64,000 nt of DNA from Nigerium massiliense (GTDB lineage Bacteria > Actinomycetota > Actinomycetes > Propionibacteriales > Propionibacteriaceae), in NCBI RefSeq assembly GCF_000826085.1, contig NZ_CCYM01000003.1, forward strand, positions 124,001 to 188,000. The letters are read 5' to 3'. A program made the translations under genes and the position numbers. Below are positions 20,915 through 33,545 of the stretch, in pieces. Within the stretch, counting starts at the first letter, position 1; the number at the start of each line of letters is the position of its first letter. The notes under the pieces are model-generated. The model saw only the letters and a list, made by a program, of their open reading frames with translations. It made no database searches and had not been told where the DNA came from.

Positions 20915-21838
20915 ATGAATGCAGCAAACTTCGATTCCTCGCGCGCGATGGACCTGTCCGGGCTCGCCAACGCGGCCAAGGCGGGCACGGGGGGCTCCCC
21001 GTCCGCGCCCTCGGGTGGGTCCTACGTCGTCGAGGCGGACGCCCGATCGTTCGAGCAGTACCTCGGACGGTCGATGCAGTACCCGCTCGTCGTCGAGTTC
21101 TATTCGCCGCGGGCCAACGCCCAGCAGGTCTCGGACGATCTCGTCGCGCTCGCGAACGCCGCGCGCGGCAAGTACCTCCTGGTGCGCCTCAACGTGGACG
21201 CCAACCCGCAGATCGCCGGCGCCCTGGGCGTCCAGGCTGTCCCGATGGTGGTCGGCGTGATCGGTGGCCAGCTCGCTCCTCTGTTCCAGGGCACCGCAGA
21301 CAAGGCGCACGCCGCGCAGATGATCGACGAACTGCTGAAGGTCGCCGTGGCCAACGGCATCGTCGGCCAGGCCCAGCCGGTCTCCGGACCCGCGGACGGC
21401 TCCGGCGAGGCAGAGCCCGCCGGCCCGGACCCCCGCTTCGCCGCCGCGGACGAGGCCATGGCCGCTGGGGACTTCGAGAAGGCCGTCGCCGAGTTCGACA
21501 AGATCCTCGCCGAGACCCCGAACGACCCCGATGCCACCGCCGGACGCAACGGCGCGCAGCTCCTCGCCCGCCTGGGCGACCAGAACCCGCAGGACGTCCT
21601 CGCTCGGGCGCAGGCGGCGCCCGGCGACGTCGAGGCCCAGCTCGCGGCCGCCGACGTCGAGCTCGCGGGCGGACGCCCCGAGGCCGCCTTCGCGCGGCTG
21701 ATCGAGGTCGTTCGCAACACCGCCGGCGACGAGCGTGACCGCGTCCGGGTGCGGCTGCTGGAGCTGTTCGACACCATCGGCAACACCGACCCCGCCGTGC
21801 TCAAGGCGCGCCGTGACCTGATGGCCGCGCTGTACTGA
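20915..21838 (+). CDS. Thioredoxin-fold/TPR protein without CxxC (CnoX/YbbN-like)
   Basis: A 307-residue cytoplasmic protein: an N-terminal thioredoxin fold (about 35-145) and a C-terminal TPR-like helical region (from about 170; DEAMAAGDFEKAVAEFDKILAE). The active-site pair is lost: the expected WCxxC position reads EFYSPRANAQQ, while the cis-Pro segment GVQAVPMVV is kept. This layout matches CnoX/YbbN co-chaperones, which hold unfolded or oxidised proteins. The mycobacterial homologue also lies near the epimerase and glg genes. ATG 20915 is the best start; there is no clear ribosome site. Confidence 0.85.
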   Translation: MNAANFDSSRAMDLSGLANAAKAGTGGSPSAPSGGSYVVEADARSFEQYLGRSMQYPLVVEFYSPRANAQQVSDDLVALANAARGKYLLVRLNVDANPQIAGALGVQAVPMVVGVIGGQLAPLFQGTADKAHAAQMIDELLKVAVANGIVGQAQPVSGPADGSGEAEPAGPDPRFAAADEAMAAGDFEKAVAEFDKILAETPNDPDATAGRNGAQLLARLGDQNPQDVLARAQAAPGDVEAQLAAADVELAGGRPEAAFARLIEVVRNTAGDERDRVRVRLLELFDTIGNTDPAVLKARRDLMAALY

Positions 21839-21849
21839 CCTGGCGATCC

Positions 21850-21887
21850 CGACGGCCGGGCGTCCCCGCGGGGGTGCTCGGCCGTCG
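21850..21887. terminator. Convergent hairpin terminator
   Basis: CGACGGCCG (21850-21858) pairs with CGGCCGTCG (21879-21887) between the convergent thioredoxin/TPR gene and the hydrolase gene. The interior can pair further around CCCC/GGGG. Confidence 0.7.
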
Positions 21888-21908
21888 CCCTGTCCGGGCC
21901 CGGTCAGA

Positions 21909-22811
21909 TCAGCGGCGTCCGAGCGAGGCGACGAAGCCGGCGACGGCGGGCTCGACGACGTCGGGGCGGTCCCGCTGTACCCAGTGCGCGGCGCCGTCCA
22001 CGAGCAGGAGCCGCCCACGGGGCATCGCATCGGCGGCCGCTCGCGCGCGGAAGGCGGGGACCCCGGGATCGAGGCCGCCCTGCACGAAGAGCGCGGGGAC
22101 GCCGATCTCGGGCAGGCGGGCGGAGAAGTCGGTCCTGTTGCGGCGCGGGCCCACCTCGTCGCGCTGGAACTCGGCGAAGGCCCGACCCGCCGCCGGCGAC
22201 GCGCCGGCGGCCATGACCGCGTCCAGCAGCTGCTCGCTTCGGCGGGCCGGGTCACCGATGAGGTTGCCCAGGGACGCCCGCGTGAGGCGACGGCTGCGCA
22301 GGAACAGCGGCGTGAGCCGATCGAGAATCCCCGACTGGATCGAGGCCCAGCTCAGCGCCTGCGTGAGCGGCGCCGTCCAGCCCCGCCCCATCGACGGCAC
22401 GATCCCGTACGGCGCGAACAACAGGAGCCCGACGATTCCGTCGGGGTGGTCGAGCGCCTGGCCGAGGGTGAGCGCGCCGCCGAGCGAGATGCCGCCCAGG
22501 ACGTAGCGGTCGCGCACGCCGGCCGCGGCGACGAAGGCGTCCACATAGCCGACGAGGTTCGCGACGGTGGAGGGCCATGGGGCCGCGGGGCTGTGGCCGT
22601 AGCCGGGGTGGTCGGGGGCCACGACGTGGTGACCGGCCGCGGCGAGGGCCGGGCCGAGCGAACCCCACGACAGCGCCGCGTTGTCGACGCCGCCGCCGTG
22701 CAGTAGCACGACCGTCTCGCCGTGCCCCGGCTCGCCCCAGGCGAGGAACGAGACCGGGCCCCACGGCAGGGCGACCTCGGCGCGGTGTGCGGGAGGGAAC
22801 GCGTCCGTCAT
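21909..22811 (-). CDS. Alpha/beta hydrolase
   Basis: A 300-residue serine hydrolase. Oxyanion text VVLLHGGGVDNAA is near residue 35, the nucleophile elbow GGISLGG has Ser109, and the catalytic pair is likely in GGLDPGVP and DGAAHWVQRDRP. It resembles lysophospholipase or hydroxymuconate-hydrolase-like proteins, but the substrate is not readable. ATG 22811 has TAGCGT 7 bases upstream and no ribosome site, so it is probably leaderless. The frame stays open further upstream, but into sequence without hydrolase character. Confidence 0.85.
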   Translation of the reverse strand: MTDAFPPAHRAEVALPWGPVSFLAWGEPGHGETVVLLHGGGVDNAALSWGSLGPALAAAGHHVVAPDHPGYGHSPAAPWPSTVANLVGYVDAFVAAAGVRDRYVLGGISLGGALTLGQALDHPDGIVGLLLFAPYGIVPSMGRGWTAPLTQALSWASIQSGILDRLTPLFLRSRRLTRASLGNLIGDPARRSEQLLDAVMAAGASPAAGRAFAEFQRDEVGPRRNRTDFSARLPEIGVPALFVQGGLDPGVPAFRARAAADAMPRGRLLLVDGAAHWVQRDRPDVVEPAVAGFVASLGRR

Positions 22812-22818
22812 GGCACCG

Positions 22819-22824
22819 ACGCTA
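22819..22824 (-). promoter_or_regulatory. -10 box of the hydrolase gene
   Basis: Minus-strand TAGCGT, 7 bases before the ATG at 22811, giving a leaderless transcript. Confidence 0.5.
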
Positions 22825-22923
22825 GCAGCGGCCCGCGACGCCAAGCCGTACAACCCAATTTCGGGAAACCCGCGGGGTTCGCGCGCAAACCTCGCGTCAG
22901 TTGTCGACGAGTTGCAATATTTC

Positions 22924-22953
22924 TTGTCTTCTTGACTCATTGCTGGATATGAT
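22924..22953 (+). promoter_or_regulatory. Consensus-like promoter of a very small gene
   Basis: TTGTCT at 22924-22929, an 18-base spacer, and TATGAT at 22948-22953. It sits in an A+T-rich stretch that stands out in this GC-rich window. Transcription would begin near 22960. Confidence 0.65.
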
Positions 22954-22966
22954 GGAGACACTCCGG

Positions 22967-23116
22967 ATGGACGCGACGACGGACGGCCGTCGTCGGCTGG
23001 AGCAGAACAACAGAAGGAATGCGTTGCACATCATCAACGTCGCCCACACGATGTACCGGGATTGGATCCGCGACAACGCGGTCCACGCTGCCGCGATGGA
23101 CTACCCGAGGGATTGA
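22967..23116 (+). CDS. 49-residue hypothetical protein between promoter and terminator
   Basis: A short ORF starting ATG 22967 (a longer form from ATG 22949 would begin inside the -10 box). The product starts MDATTDGRRRLEQNNRR and continues NALHIINVAHTMYRDWIRD; it is polar, has no membrane helix or signal peptide, and matches no family I know. The unit is compact: a good promoter, a 5' leader of about 7 bases, the ORF, and a strong hairpin 20 bases after the stop. A+T content is above the local average. A regulatory RNA that does not need translation is the main alternative. Confidence 0.5.
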   Translation: MDATTDGRRRLEQNNRRNALHIINVAHTMYRDWIRDNAVHAAAMDYPRD

Positions 23117-23136
23117 TCCGTCGCCCGATCGAAACT

Positions 23137-23167
23137 GCGCCCTTCGCCCCACGGCGAGGGGCGCTTT
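23137..23167. terminator. Strong intrinsic terminator
   Basis: GCGCCCTTCGCC (23137-23148) pairs with GGCGAGGGGCGC (23153-23164), 12 pairs including one G-T, with a 4-base loop and TTT after it on the plus strand. It ends the 49-residue gene and, from the other side, the GNAT-Nudix gene. Confidence 0.8.
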
Positions 23168-23168
23168 G

Positions 23169-23966
23169 TCAATCCCCGGGGGCGGCGATGGTGACGCCGG
23201 CCTCGCTGTAGGCGGTGACGCCGCGCTCGTGGGCGGCGAGAGCGGAGAACAGGCGACGGGCGCCGAAGTCGGTCATGGTGGGAGCGGCCTCCTCGGGGGA
23301 CAGCCAGTGCACGGCCCGGATCTCCAGGCCGTCGGGCCGGATCCGCTCCTTGTCGTCCTCGGAGAGCACGGGGCACCCGAAGACGAGCTCGAGCGCGTCC
23401 TCCCAGCCGAGATAAGGGCGCAGCCAGTCGATGAGCAGCACCCGGTCGGGCTCGAACGCGACGCCCAGCTCCTCGATCATCTCTCGCAGGACGCCGTCGC
23501 GCGGCGACTCCAGCGGCTCGACGATGCCGCCGGGCAGTTCGTAGTCGGGCTTGAACGTGGTCTCGCACAAGGCGACGCGCCCGGCCCCGTCGAGCAGCAG
23601 CACGTGCGCGATCAGCCGCTTGCGCGGCAGGACGGCGCTCATCACCGACGTGAAGCGTTCGCGTCCCTCGGTGGCGTCGCTCGCCAGTAACGCGTAGTGA
23701 GCCCGGTCCGCCCACGCGCCGTCGGGGAGCTCGTCCTCGTGCCGCGCGAGACCCTCGAACCGGAAGCCGGCGCGGTGCAGGACGCGGCGGGTTTCCCCGT
23801 CGGCGGCGGGGACGCTCACGGTCAGGCGATGCACGCCCTGGGCGAACGCGTCGTCGACGGCCCTCGGCAGGACGGACGCGAGAGCGGCCGGGTCGGGAGA
23901 ACCGTCCCAGGTGAGGATCCCGGCGGGACCCTGCACCTGGAGCTGCACCTCGACCCGGCCGCTCAC
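23169..23966 (-). CDS. Nudix hydrolase with N-terminal GNAT-like half domain
   Basis: A 265-residue protein. Residues 1-95 look like the second half of a GNAT acetyltransferase ([20 protein letters not shown], then DGAWADRAHYALL). Residues 110-265 form a Nudix domain with a complete Nudix box: GGIVEPLESP followed by RDGVLREMIEELGV. Nudix enzymes hydrolyse nucleoside diphosphate derivatives, such as NDP-sugars or damaged nucleotides. The gene follows glgB by 4 bases, so it is last in the glgE operon; an ADP-glucose or sugar-nucleotide substrate is possible but only inferred. Start GTG 23966. Confidence 0.85.
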   Translation of the reverse strand: MSGRVEVQLQVQGPAGILTWDGSPDPAALASVLPRAVDDAFAQGVHRLTVSVPAADGETRRVLHRAGFRFEGLARHEDELPDGAWADRAHYALLASDATEGRERFTSVMSAVLPRKRLIAHVLLLDGAGRVALCETTFKPDYELPGGIVEPLESPRDGVLREMIEELGVAFEPDRVLLIDWLRPYLGWEDALELVFGCPVLSEDDKERIRPDGLEIRAVHWLSPEEAAPTMTDFGARRLFSALAAHERGVTAYSEAGVTIAAPGD

Positions 23967-23970
23967 CTGG

Positions 23971-26043
23971 TCACTCAGGATCGACGTTGGTCACGACGCC
24001 GGGGCCGGAGACCGCCTTGTCCTGCTGCTGCTGCTTCTCCGGCTGGGCCGCGTCGGACGCGTCGACGTCCTTCGTCGGTTCCGACAGGTCGGAGTTGCCC
24101 TCGGCCTTGCTGGTGTCTTCGCTCACAGTTTCCTCCTTGGTGGTGTCGGTGTCGGGGTCGTAACGGAAGAACACGGCGCCCAGCGGCGGGACCTGCACCA
24201 GGGCGCTGTTGTCGAACCCGTTGTGCGGATCCGGCGTCGCGATGATACGTCCCATGTTGCCGGTGCCGCCGGAGCCGTCGTAGATGGTGGCATCGCTGTT
24301 GAAGATCTCGGTCCAGGTGCCGGCGTGCGGCAGGCCGATGCGGTAGTCGTTCCACGCCTCGGAGCTGAAGTTCACCATGACGGCGATCTCCTGGCCCTCG
24401 CCGTCGCTGCGGATCCAGCTGAAGGTGTTGGCGCCGGCGTCGTCCGCGTTGATCCAGCGGAAGCCCTTCGGGTCGGAGTCCAGGCGCCACAGCGCCGGGT
24501 GCTCCTTGTAGATCGCGTTGAGGTCCTTGATCATGCGCTGCAGGCCGTGGTGGCCCCACAGGTCGGTGACCCACCACTCGAGGCTGGCTTCCTCGTTGAA
24601 CTCGCTGCGCTGGCCGAACTCCTGGCCCATGAACAGCAGCATCTTGCCGGGGAACGACCACATGTAGGAGTAGAAGGCGCGCAGGGTGGCGAACTTGCGC
24701 CAGTCGTCCTGCGGGATCTTGTTGATCATCGACCCCTTGCCGTGGACGACCTCGTCGTGGCTGATCGGCAGGATGAAGTTCTCCGTGTACTGGTAGACCA
24801 TCGCGAAGGTCATCTCGTTGTGGTGGTACTGACGGTGGATCGGCTCCAACGCCAGGTACCGCAGGGTGTCGTTCATCCACCCCATGTTCCACTTGAAGCC
24901 GAAGCCCAGGCCGCCGAAGTTGGTCGGCCGGGTGATGCCCGGGAACGACGTCGACTCCTCCGCGATCATGATGACGCCGGGCTCGCGCTCGTAGAGGTGC
25001 TTGTTGACGTAGCGCAGCAGGTCGATCGCCTCGAGGTTCTCGTTGCCGCCGTAGCGGTTCGGCACCCACTGGCCCGGCTCGCGGGAGTAGTCGAGGTACA
25101 GCATCGAGGCGACGGCGTCCACGCGCAGCGCGTCGATGTGGAACTCCTTGATCCAGTACAGCGCGTTGGAGACCAGGAACGACTTGACCTCGTTGCGGCC
25201 GAAGTTGAAGACGTATGTGCCCCAGTCCCTCTGCTCGCCCTGACGGGGGTCCGCGTGCTCGTACAGGTGCGTCCCGTCGAAGAAGCCGAGCGCCCACTCG
25301 TCCTTCGGGAAGTGGCCGGGCACCCAGTCGAGGATGACGCCGATGCCAGCCTTGTGCAGCCGCTCGATGAGGTAACGGAACTCGTCGGGACGCCCCAGAC
25401 GAGACTGTGGCGCGAAGTAGTTGGTGACCTGGTAGCCCCAGGACGGGACGAACGGGTGCTCGGCGACCGGCATGAACTCGACGTGCGTGTAGCCCTGCCA
25501 CTTCACGTAGTCGACGAGCTCGTCGGCGAGGTCAAGGTAGGTCTTCCCCTTGCGCCAGCCGCCCAGGTGCACTTCGTAGATCGACATCGCCGACTGGTGG
25601 TGCGTCTTGAGCGCGCGCTGGGCGAGCCACTCGTCGTCGCTCCAGACGTACTTGCTCTCGTAGACGATGGAGCTGTTGGCCGGGGCCTGCTCGGCGAACC
25701 GGGCCATCGGGTCCACCTTCTCGCGCCAGACCCCGTCGGCGCCGAGGATGTTGTACTTGTACAACGTCCCCTCGCCGACACCTTCGATGAAGGTGGCCCA
25801 CACGCCGGAGCCGGGCACGAGCGTCATCGCGTCGCCCGTCCACCAGTTGAAGTCGGCGTTCACGCGGACGGCCTGCGCGTTGGGCGCCCAGACGGCGAAC
25901 CGGGTGCCGGTCACCTCACCGCGCTCGTCGTCGTGGATCGTCACGACGTGGGACCCGAGCCGGCGCCACACCTCCGTGTCACCGCCGCTGTGGAATCCCT
26001 CCAGGTCCCAACCAGTGAGGCCACCGTGGATGTCGTTCGCCAT
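23971..26043 (-). CDS. glgB: 1,4-alpha-glucan branching enzyme
   Basis: Introduces alpha-1,6 branches into the alpha-glucan that GlgE elongates. It has 690 residues: an N-terminal CBM48 (TRFAVWAPNAQAVRV), a GH13 barrel with nucleophile Asp309 in LRVDAVASMLYLDYSRE and acid/base Glu362 in IAEEST, ISHDEVVHGK for the third acidic residue, and a C-terminal beta domain. About 60 extra residues at the end form an acidic, low-complexity tail (Thr/Glu/Asp/Ser with a QQQQ run). It follows the maltokinase gene by two bases in the operon. Confidence 0.96.
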   Translation of the reverse strand: MANDIHGGLTGWDLEGFHSGGDTEVWRRLGSHVVTIHDDERGEVTGTRFAVWAPNAQAVRVNADFNWWTGDAMTLVPGSGVWATFIEGVGEGTLYKYNILGADGVWREKVDPMARFAEQAPANSSIVYESKYVWSDDEWLAQRALKTHHQSAMSIYEVHLGGWRKGKTYLDLADELVDYVKWQGYTHVEFMPVAEHPFVPSWGYQVTNYFAPQSRLGRPDEFRYLIERLHKAGIGVILDWVPGHFPKDEWALGFFDGTHLYEHADPRQGEQRDWGTYVFNFGRNEVKSFLVSNALYWIKEFHIDALRVDAVASMLYLDYSREPGQWVPNRYGGNENLEAIDLLRYVNKHLYEREPGVIMIAEESTSFPGITRPTNFGGLGFGFKWNMGWMNDTLRYLALEPIHRQYHHNEMTFAMVYQYTENFILPISHDEVVHGKGSMINKIPQDDWRKFATLRAFYSYMWSFPGKMLLFMGQEFGQRSEFNEEASLEWWVTDLWGHHGLQRMIKDLNAIYKEHPALWRLDSDPKGFRWINADDAGANTFSWIRSDGEGQEIAVMVNFSSEAWNDYRIGLPHAGTWTEIFNSDATIYDGSGGTGNMGRIIATPDPHNGFDNSALVQVPPLGAVFFRYDPDTDTTKEETVSEDTSKAEGNSDLSEPTKDVDASDAAQPEKQQQQDKAVSGPGVVTNVDPE

Positions 26044-26045
26044 CG

Positions 26046-27350
26046 TTACTCCTTGTCCTCACTCTGGATAGAGGCTCGTCGGGCTTGCTCCATGACCGCT
26101 CGCATGGGGATGGACACCCAGTCGGGACGGTTCCTCGTCTCGTACACCACCTCGTAGATCGCCTTGTCGATCTCGTAGGCGTCCAACAACGCTGCTGGTC
26201 GATTCAGGCCCCCACAGTATCCGGTCAGGAATGCCTCGCGGGAGGTGCGCGACCAACTCGTTGCGGCCTCGGATTCGGGCCGCGGATGGGCGCTGCGCAC
26301 GTAGTCGAACGACCGCAGCATGCCGGCCACATCGCGCCACGGGGAATCGGGCTCGCGGCGCTCGGCCGCGCTCTTGGCGGGCTCTCCCTCGAAGTCGATG
26401 ATCGTCCAGCGGCCGTCCGCCCCGGCCAGGGTCTGGCCGAGGTGGAAGTCCCCGTGGACGCGCTGGACGGCCACGTCCGTGCCGGCCAGACCCGCGAAGC
26501 CGGCGGCCAGGGCGTCGCGGTGCGGCGCGAGCACGTCCGCCGCGCGGATCGCCTCGTCGAGGCGCCGGGTCATCGTGGCCGCGACGTCGGAGCCGGGCAC
26601 CGTCGCGGTGGGGAAGCGCGTGCGCAGCTCGTCGTGGACGCGGCGCAGGCTACGACCCAGCTCGGCGGCGCGGTCGGCGAAGTCCTCGCCCGCGGCGCAG
26701 GCTGCGGTGGCGAGTTCCCAGCCGTCGGTGACGTCGGCCACCTTCTCGATCACCATGCCGAGGTCGGTGACCTGGCCGACCGGCCAGGCGCCGGTGAGGC
26801 GTCCGAACAGGGCCGGGGTGGCGGCGGGCGTCCCGTCGAGGGCGGTGAGCACCTCGGCGTCCAGGTTGGGGCCGGGCTCGACCTTGCGGAACAGCTTGAA
26901 CAGGGCGCTGCCGCCCAGGACGATCGTCGTGTTCGACTGCTCGCCGCGCCACACCCTCGCCGCCGCGAGATCGTCGGCCGTGAGCGCGCGGTTCCACGTC
27001 ATGTGCCCCCCGGGATTCTCCGCGACCGCCGTGACGAACGCGAGGACCGCCTGCGGGTCCTCGGTGGCGTCCGTGGCGGCCACCTGGCCCAGGCCGGGCA
27101 CCTCGACGGTGGCCAACGGCTTGGCGACGTCCGCGGCCGGGCGGTAGGCGGCGAGCAGGTGGTAATGCTCGGTGCGGCCGTCGTCGTAGGAGAGCGTCGC
27201 GATCTCGCTCCGGACGGCGGGCCATACGCCCGGGGCGGTGGAGAAGGGCAGCGGCGCCAGCTCGGTGATGCGGCCGGGCGAGCCCTTGCCGCCGAACCAG
27301 CGGACGCCTTGCAGATGGTTCCACCACGCGGTGGACAGGTCAGCGGTCAT
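26046..27350 (-). CDS. mak: Maltokinase
   Basis: Phosphorylates maltose (from TreS) to alpha-maltose-1-phosphate, the donor used by GlgE. The 434 residues show a kinase-like fold with the phosphotransferase motif VHGDFHLGQT near residue 300 and the metal/base motif IIDFEGEPAKSAAERR after it. The N-terminal WWNHLQGVRWFGGKG is typical of Mak/Pep2. In some actinobacteria this enzyme is fused to TreS; here the two are separate neighbours, 9 bases apart. Confidence 0.95.
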   Translation of the reverse strand: MTADLSTAWWNHLQGVRWFGGKGSPGRITELAPLPFSTAPGVWPAVRSEIATLSYDDGRTEHYHLLAAYRPAADVAKPLATVEVPGLGQVAATDATEDPQAVLAFVTAVAENPGGHMTWNRALTADDLAAARVWRGEQSNTTIVLGGSALFKLFRKVEPGPNLDAEVLTALDGTPAATPALFGRLTGAWPVGQVTDLGMVIEKVADVTDGWELATAACAAGEDFADRAAELGRSLRRVHDELRTRFPTATVPGSDVAATMTRRLDEAIRAADVLAPHRDALAAGFAGLAGTDVAVQRVHGDFHLGQTLAGADGRWTIIDFEGEPAKSAAERREPDSPWRDVAGMLRSFDYVRSAHPRPESEAATSWSRTSREAFLTGYCGGLNRPAALLDAYEIDKAIYEVVYETRNRPDWVSIPMRAVMEQARRASIQSEDKE

Positions 27351-27359
27351 GGAGATTCC

Positions 27360-28991
<1,632 letters not shown>

Positions 28992-29005
28992 GGATCCTTC
29001 CGTGC

Positions 29006-30985
29006 TCAAAGGACGTGCAGGATGTGCGCCGGCTGCGACGGGCTGAGCCGGACGAAGTTGCGCTGCCCCCAGGTGAACGTCGCGCCGGTCAACTCGTCGC
29101 GCAGCGGCAGCGGGGCGTCCTCGGCCAGGCCGATCGCGTCCATGTCGACGAAGACCTCGCCCTCGACCGTGCTGGTCTGGTCGACCGACACGATCGTCAG
29201 GACGCAGTCGTCGCCGTCCACCTTCGAGTAGGCGATCAGCGCCGGGTGGCTGGTGCGGTGGAAGTCGATGCGACGCAGCTGCTGCAGGGCGGGATGCGCG
29301 CGGCGGATGCTGTTCAGCGTGCCCATCAGCAGGTTCAGGTTCGGCTCGGCGCTGTAGTCACGCGGCCGGTACTCGTACTTCTCGGAGTTGCGGTACTCCT
29401 CGCCGCCCGGCTTGAGCGGCTCGTGCTCGAACAACTCGAACCCGGAGTAGACGCCCCACGACGGGGACAGCGTCGCGGCCAGGATCGCCCGGATCGCGAA
29501 CGCCGAGGGGTTCCCCGTCTGGAGGTAGAACGGGTTGATGTCGGGGGTGTTGACGAAGAAGTTGGGCCGGTAGAAGGCGTCCATCTCCCGCGACAGCTCG
29601 AGCAGGTACTCCTGGAGCTCCTCGGTGGTGTCGCGCCACGTGAAGTAGGTGTAGCTCATGTGGAAGCCGACCTTGCCGAGCGTGTGCATCATCGCCGGCT
29701 TGGTGAATGCCTCGGCGAAGAAGAGCACGTCGGGGTCGGTCTCGCGCAGCTCCCGCATGAGGCGGTCCCAGAACGAGACGGCCTTGGTGTGCGGGTTGTC
29801 GACGCGGAAGATGCGCACCCCGTGATCCATCCACAGGCGCAGCACCCGCATGACCTCGGTGAAGATCGCCTCGGGGTCGTTGTCGAAGTTGATCGGGTAG
29901 ATGTCCTGGTACTTCTTCGGCGGGTTCTCGGCGTAGGCGATGGTGCCGTCGAGGCGGGTGGTGAAGAACTCCGGGTGCTCGGTGACCCACGGGTGATCGG
30001 GGGACGCCTGAAGCGCGAAGTCGAGCGCGATCTCCAGCCCGAGCTCCTTGGCGTGCGCGACGAGCCGGTCGAAGGACTCGAAGTCGCCCAGGTCGGGATG
30101 GATCGCGTCGTGCCCGCCGGCGGCGTTACCGATGGCCCACGGCGAGCCCGGATCTTCGGGGCTCGGGTCGAGGGAGTTGTTCTTGCCCTTCTTGAAGGCG
30201 TCGCCGATGGGGTGGATCGGCGGGAAGTAGACGACGTCGAAGCCCATGGCCGCGATCTCGTCCAGGCGCTTGCTGGCGGTGTCGAAGGTGCCGGAGTGCC
30301 AGTGGCCGTCCTCGTCCTGGTAGGCGCCCTCGGAGCGCGGGAAGAACTCGTACCAGGAGCCGTACAGGGCGCGGCGGCGGTCGACCCAGATCGGGTAGTC
30401 GCGCGTGGGGGTCACGAGCTCGCGCGGGCCGAACTTGCGCATCGAGGCGTTGAGGCCGGCGGCGGTCGCGACGTCGAGCAGGTCGGTGGCCTCGCGCTGC
30501 GGGATCAGCAGCGCGGCGGTGGCCCGCAGGATGGACGCCTCGACCGGGTCGCCGAGCTCGTCGGCACGCTGAGCGGTCTTCTCCAAGAGGTCGCGGCCCT
30601 CCAGGCACACCAGCTCGACGTCGACGCCGACCGGGAGCTTCGCCTCGGCGTTGTGCAGCCAGGTGCCCCAGGGGTCGGACCAGCCCTCGACCCGGAACGA
30701 CCAGGCGCCCTCGCGGTCGAGGCGAACCCAGGCTTCCCACGGGTCGAGGCCGCGGGGCTCCATGGCCGTCATGTCGTGCCGGGTCTCGTTGCCGTCCGGG
30801 TCGGTGAGGATCACGGACGCGTTGACCGCGTCGTGGCCTTCGCGGAAGACGGTCGCGCGGATCGGGATGAGCTCGTTGACGACGGCCTTGGCCGGATAGG
30901 CACCGCCCTCGACGACGGGGGAGACGCCGGTGACGGGGATGCGTCCGAAGCCGCGCGCGGGGGCGGAGGGCGTGGTCTGGGTCAT
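29006..30985 (-). CDS. glgE: Maltose-1-phosphate maltosyltransferase
   Basis: Extends alpha-1,4-glucan using maltose-1-phosphate, the defining step of the GlgE pathway. The 659 residues fit the family: an N-terminal beta domain (GRIPVTGVSPVVEGGAYPAKAV), then a GH13_3 barrel with nucleophile Asp396 in IFRVDNPHTK and acid/base Glu425 in FFAEAFTKP, positions very close to the Streptomyces enzyme. It is first in glgE-treS-mak-glgB-nudix. A TAGCTT box 6 bases before the ATG indicates a leaderless operon mRNA. Confidence 0.97.
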   Translation of the reverse strand: MTQTTPSAPARGFGRIPVTGVSPVVEGGAYPAKAVVNELIPIRATVFREGHDAVNASVILTDPDGNETRHDMTAMEPRGLDPWEAWVRLDREGAWSFRVEGWSDPWGTWLHNAEAKLPVGVDVELVCLEGRDLLEKTAQRADELGDPVEASILRATAALLIPQREATDLLDVATAAGLNASMRKFGPRELVTPTRDYPIWVDRRRALYGSWYEFFPRSEGAYQDEDGHWHSGTFDTASKRLDEIAAMGFDVVYFPPIHPIGDAFKKGKNNSLDPSPEDPGSPWAIGNAAGGHDAIHPDLGDFESFDRLVAHAKELGLEIALDFALQASPDHPWVTEHPEFFTTRLDGTIAYAENPPKKYQDIYPINFDNDPEAIFTEVMRVLRLWMDHGVRIFRVDNPHTKAVSFWDRLMRELRETDPDVLFFAEAFTKPAMMHTLGKVGFHMSYTYFTWRDTTEELQEYLLELSREMDAFYRPNFFVNTPDINPFYLQTGNPSAFAIRAILAATLSPSWGVYSGFELFEHEPLKPGGEEYRNSEKYEYRPRDYSAEPNLNLLMGTLNSIRRAHPALQQLRRIDFHRTSHPALIAYSKVDGDDCVLTIVSVDQTSTVEGEVFVDMDAIGLAEDAPLPLRDELTGATFTWGQRNFVRLSPSQPAHILHVL

Positions 30986-30991
30986 GGCTCC

Positions 30992-30997
30992 AAGCTA
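30992..30997 (-). promoter_or_regulatory. -10 box of the glgE operon
   Basis: Minus-strand TAGCTT, 6 bases before ATG 30985, in the 67-base gap between glgE and the glgX terminator. Confidence 0.55.
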
Positions 30998-31052
30998 CTG
31001 CACCGGGTCGTCGGCAGGCCATCGTGGGACGCCGGCGAATGGACGATCGATT

Positions 31053-31083
31053 GCCCCCGCCGGCCAGCGCCGGCGGGGGCTTT
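31053..31083. terminator. Intrinsic terminator downstream of glgX
   Basis: GCCCCCGCCGG (31053-31063) pairs with CCGGCGGGGGC (31070-31080), extendable by one pair, with TTT on the plus side. It separates glgX from the glgE operon on the minus strand, so glgE should have its own promoter. Confidence 0.8.
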
Positions 31084-31094
31084 CGGTCATCGGT

Positions 31095-33368
<2,274 letters not shown>

Positions 33369-33545
33369 AATGGTTCTTTCGCTTGAGGTCGAGGTCGAGG
33401 TCGCGGTGCGGGGTGTGTCGCGCCTTCGGGCGAGAGCCTCTCCTGTTTCAGGGAAGACTCTAACCGTCGCGCCCAGGAGCCGCAGCACCCCTCCAGGCTG
33501 CTCGCCGGTGATGCACCATGGCAGTTCGACGAGGGCAGGAGGAAA

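Noticed and set aside
22933..22953. TTGACT with TATGAT as a promoter
   Set aside because: The spacer is only 9-10 bases. TTGTCT at 22924 with an 18-base spacer is the sensible pairing.
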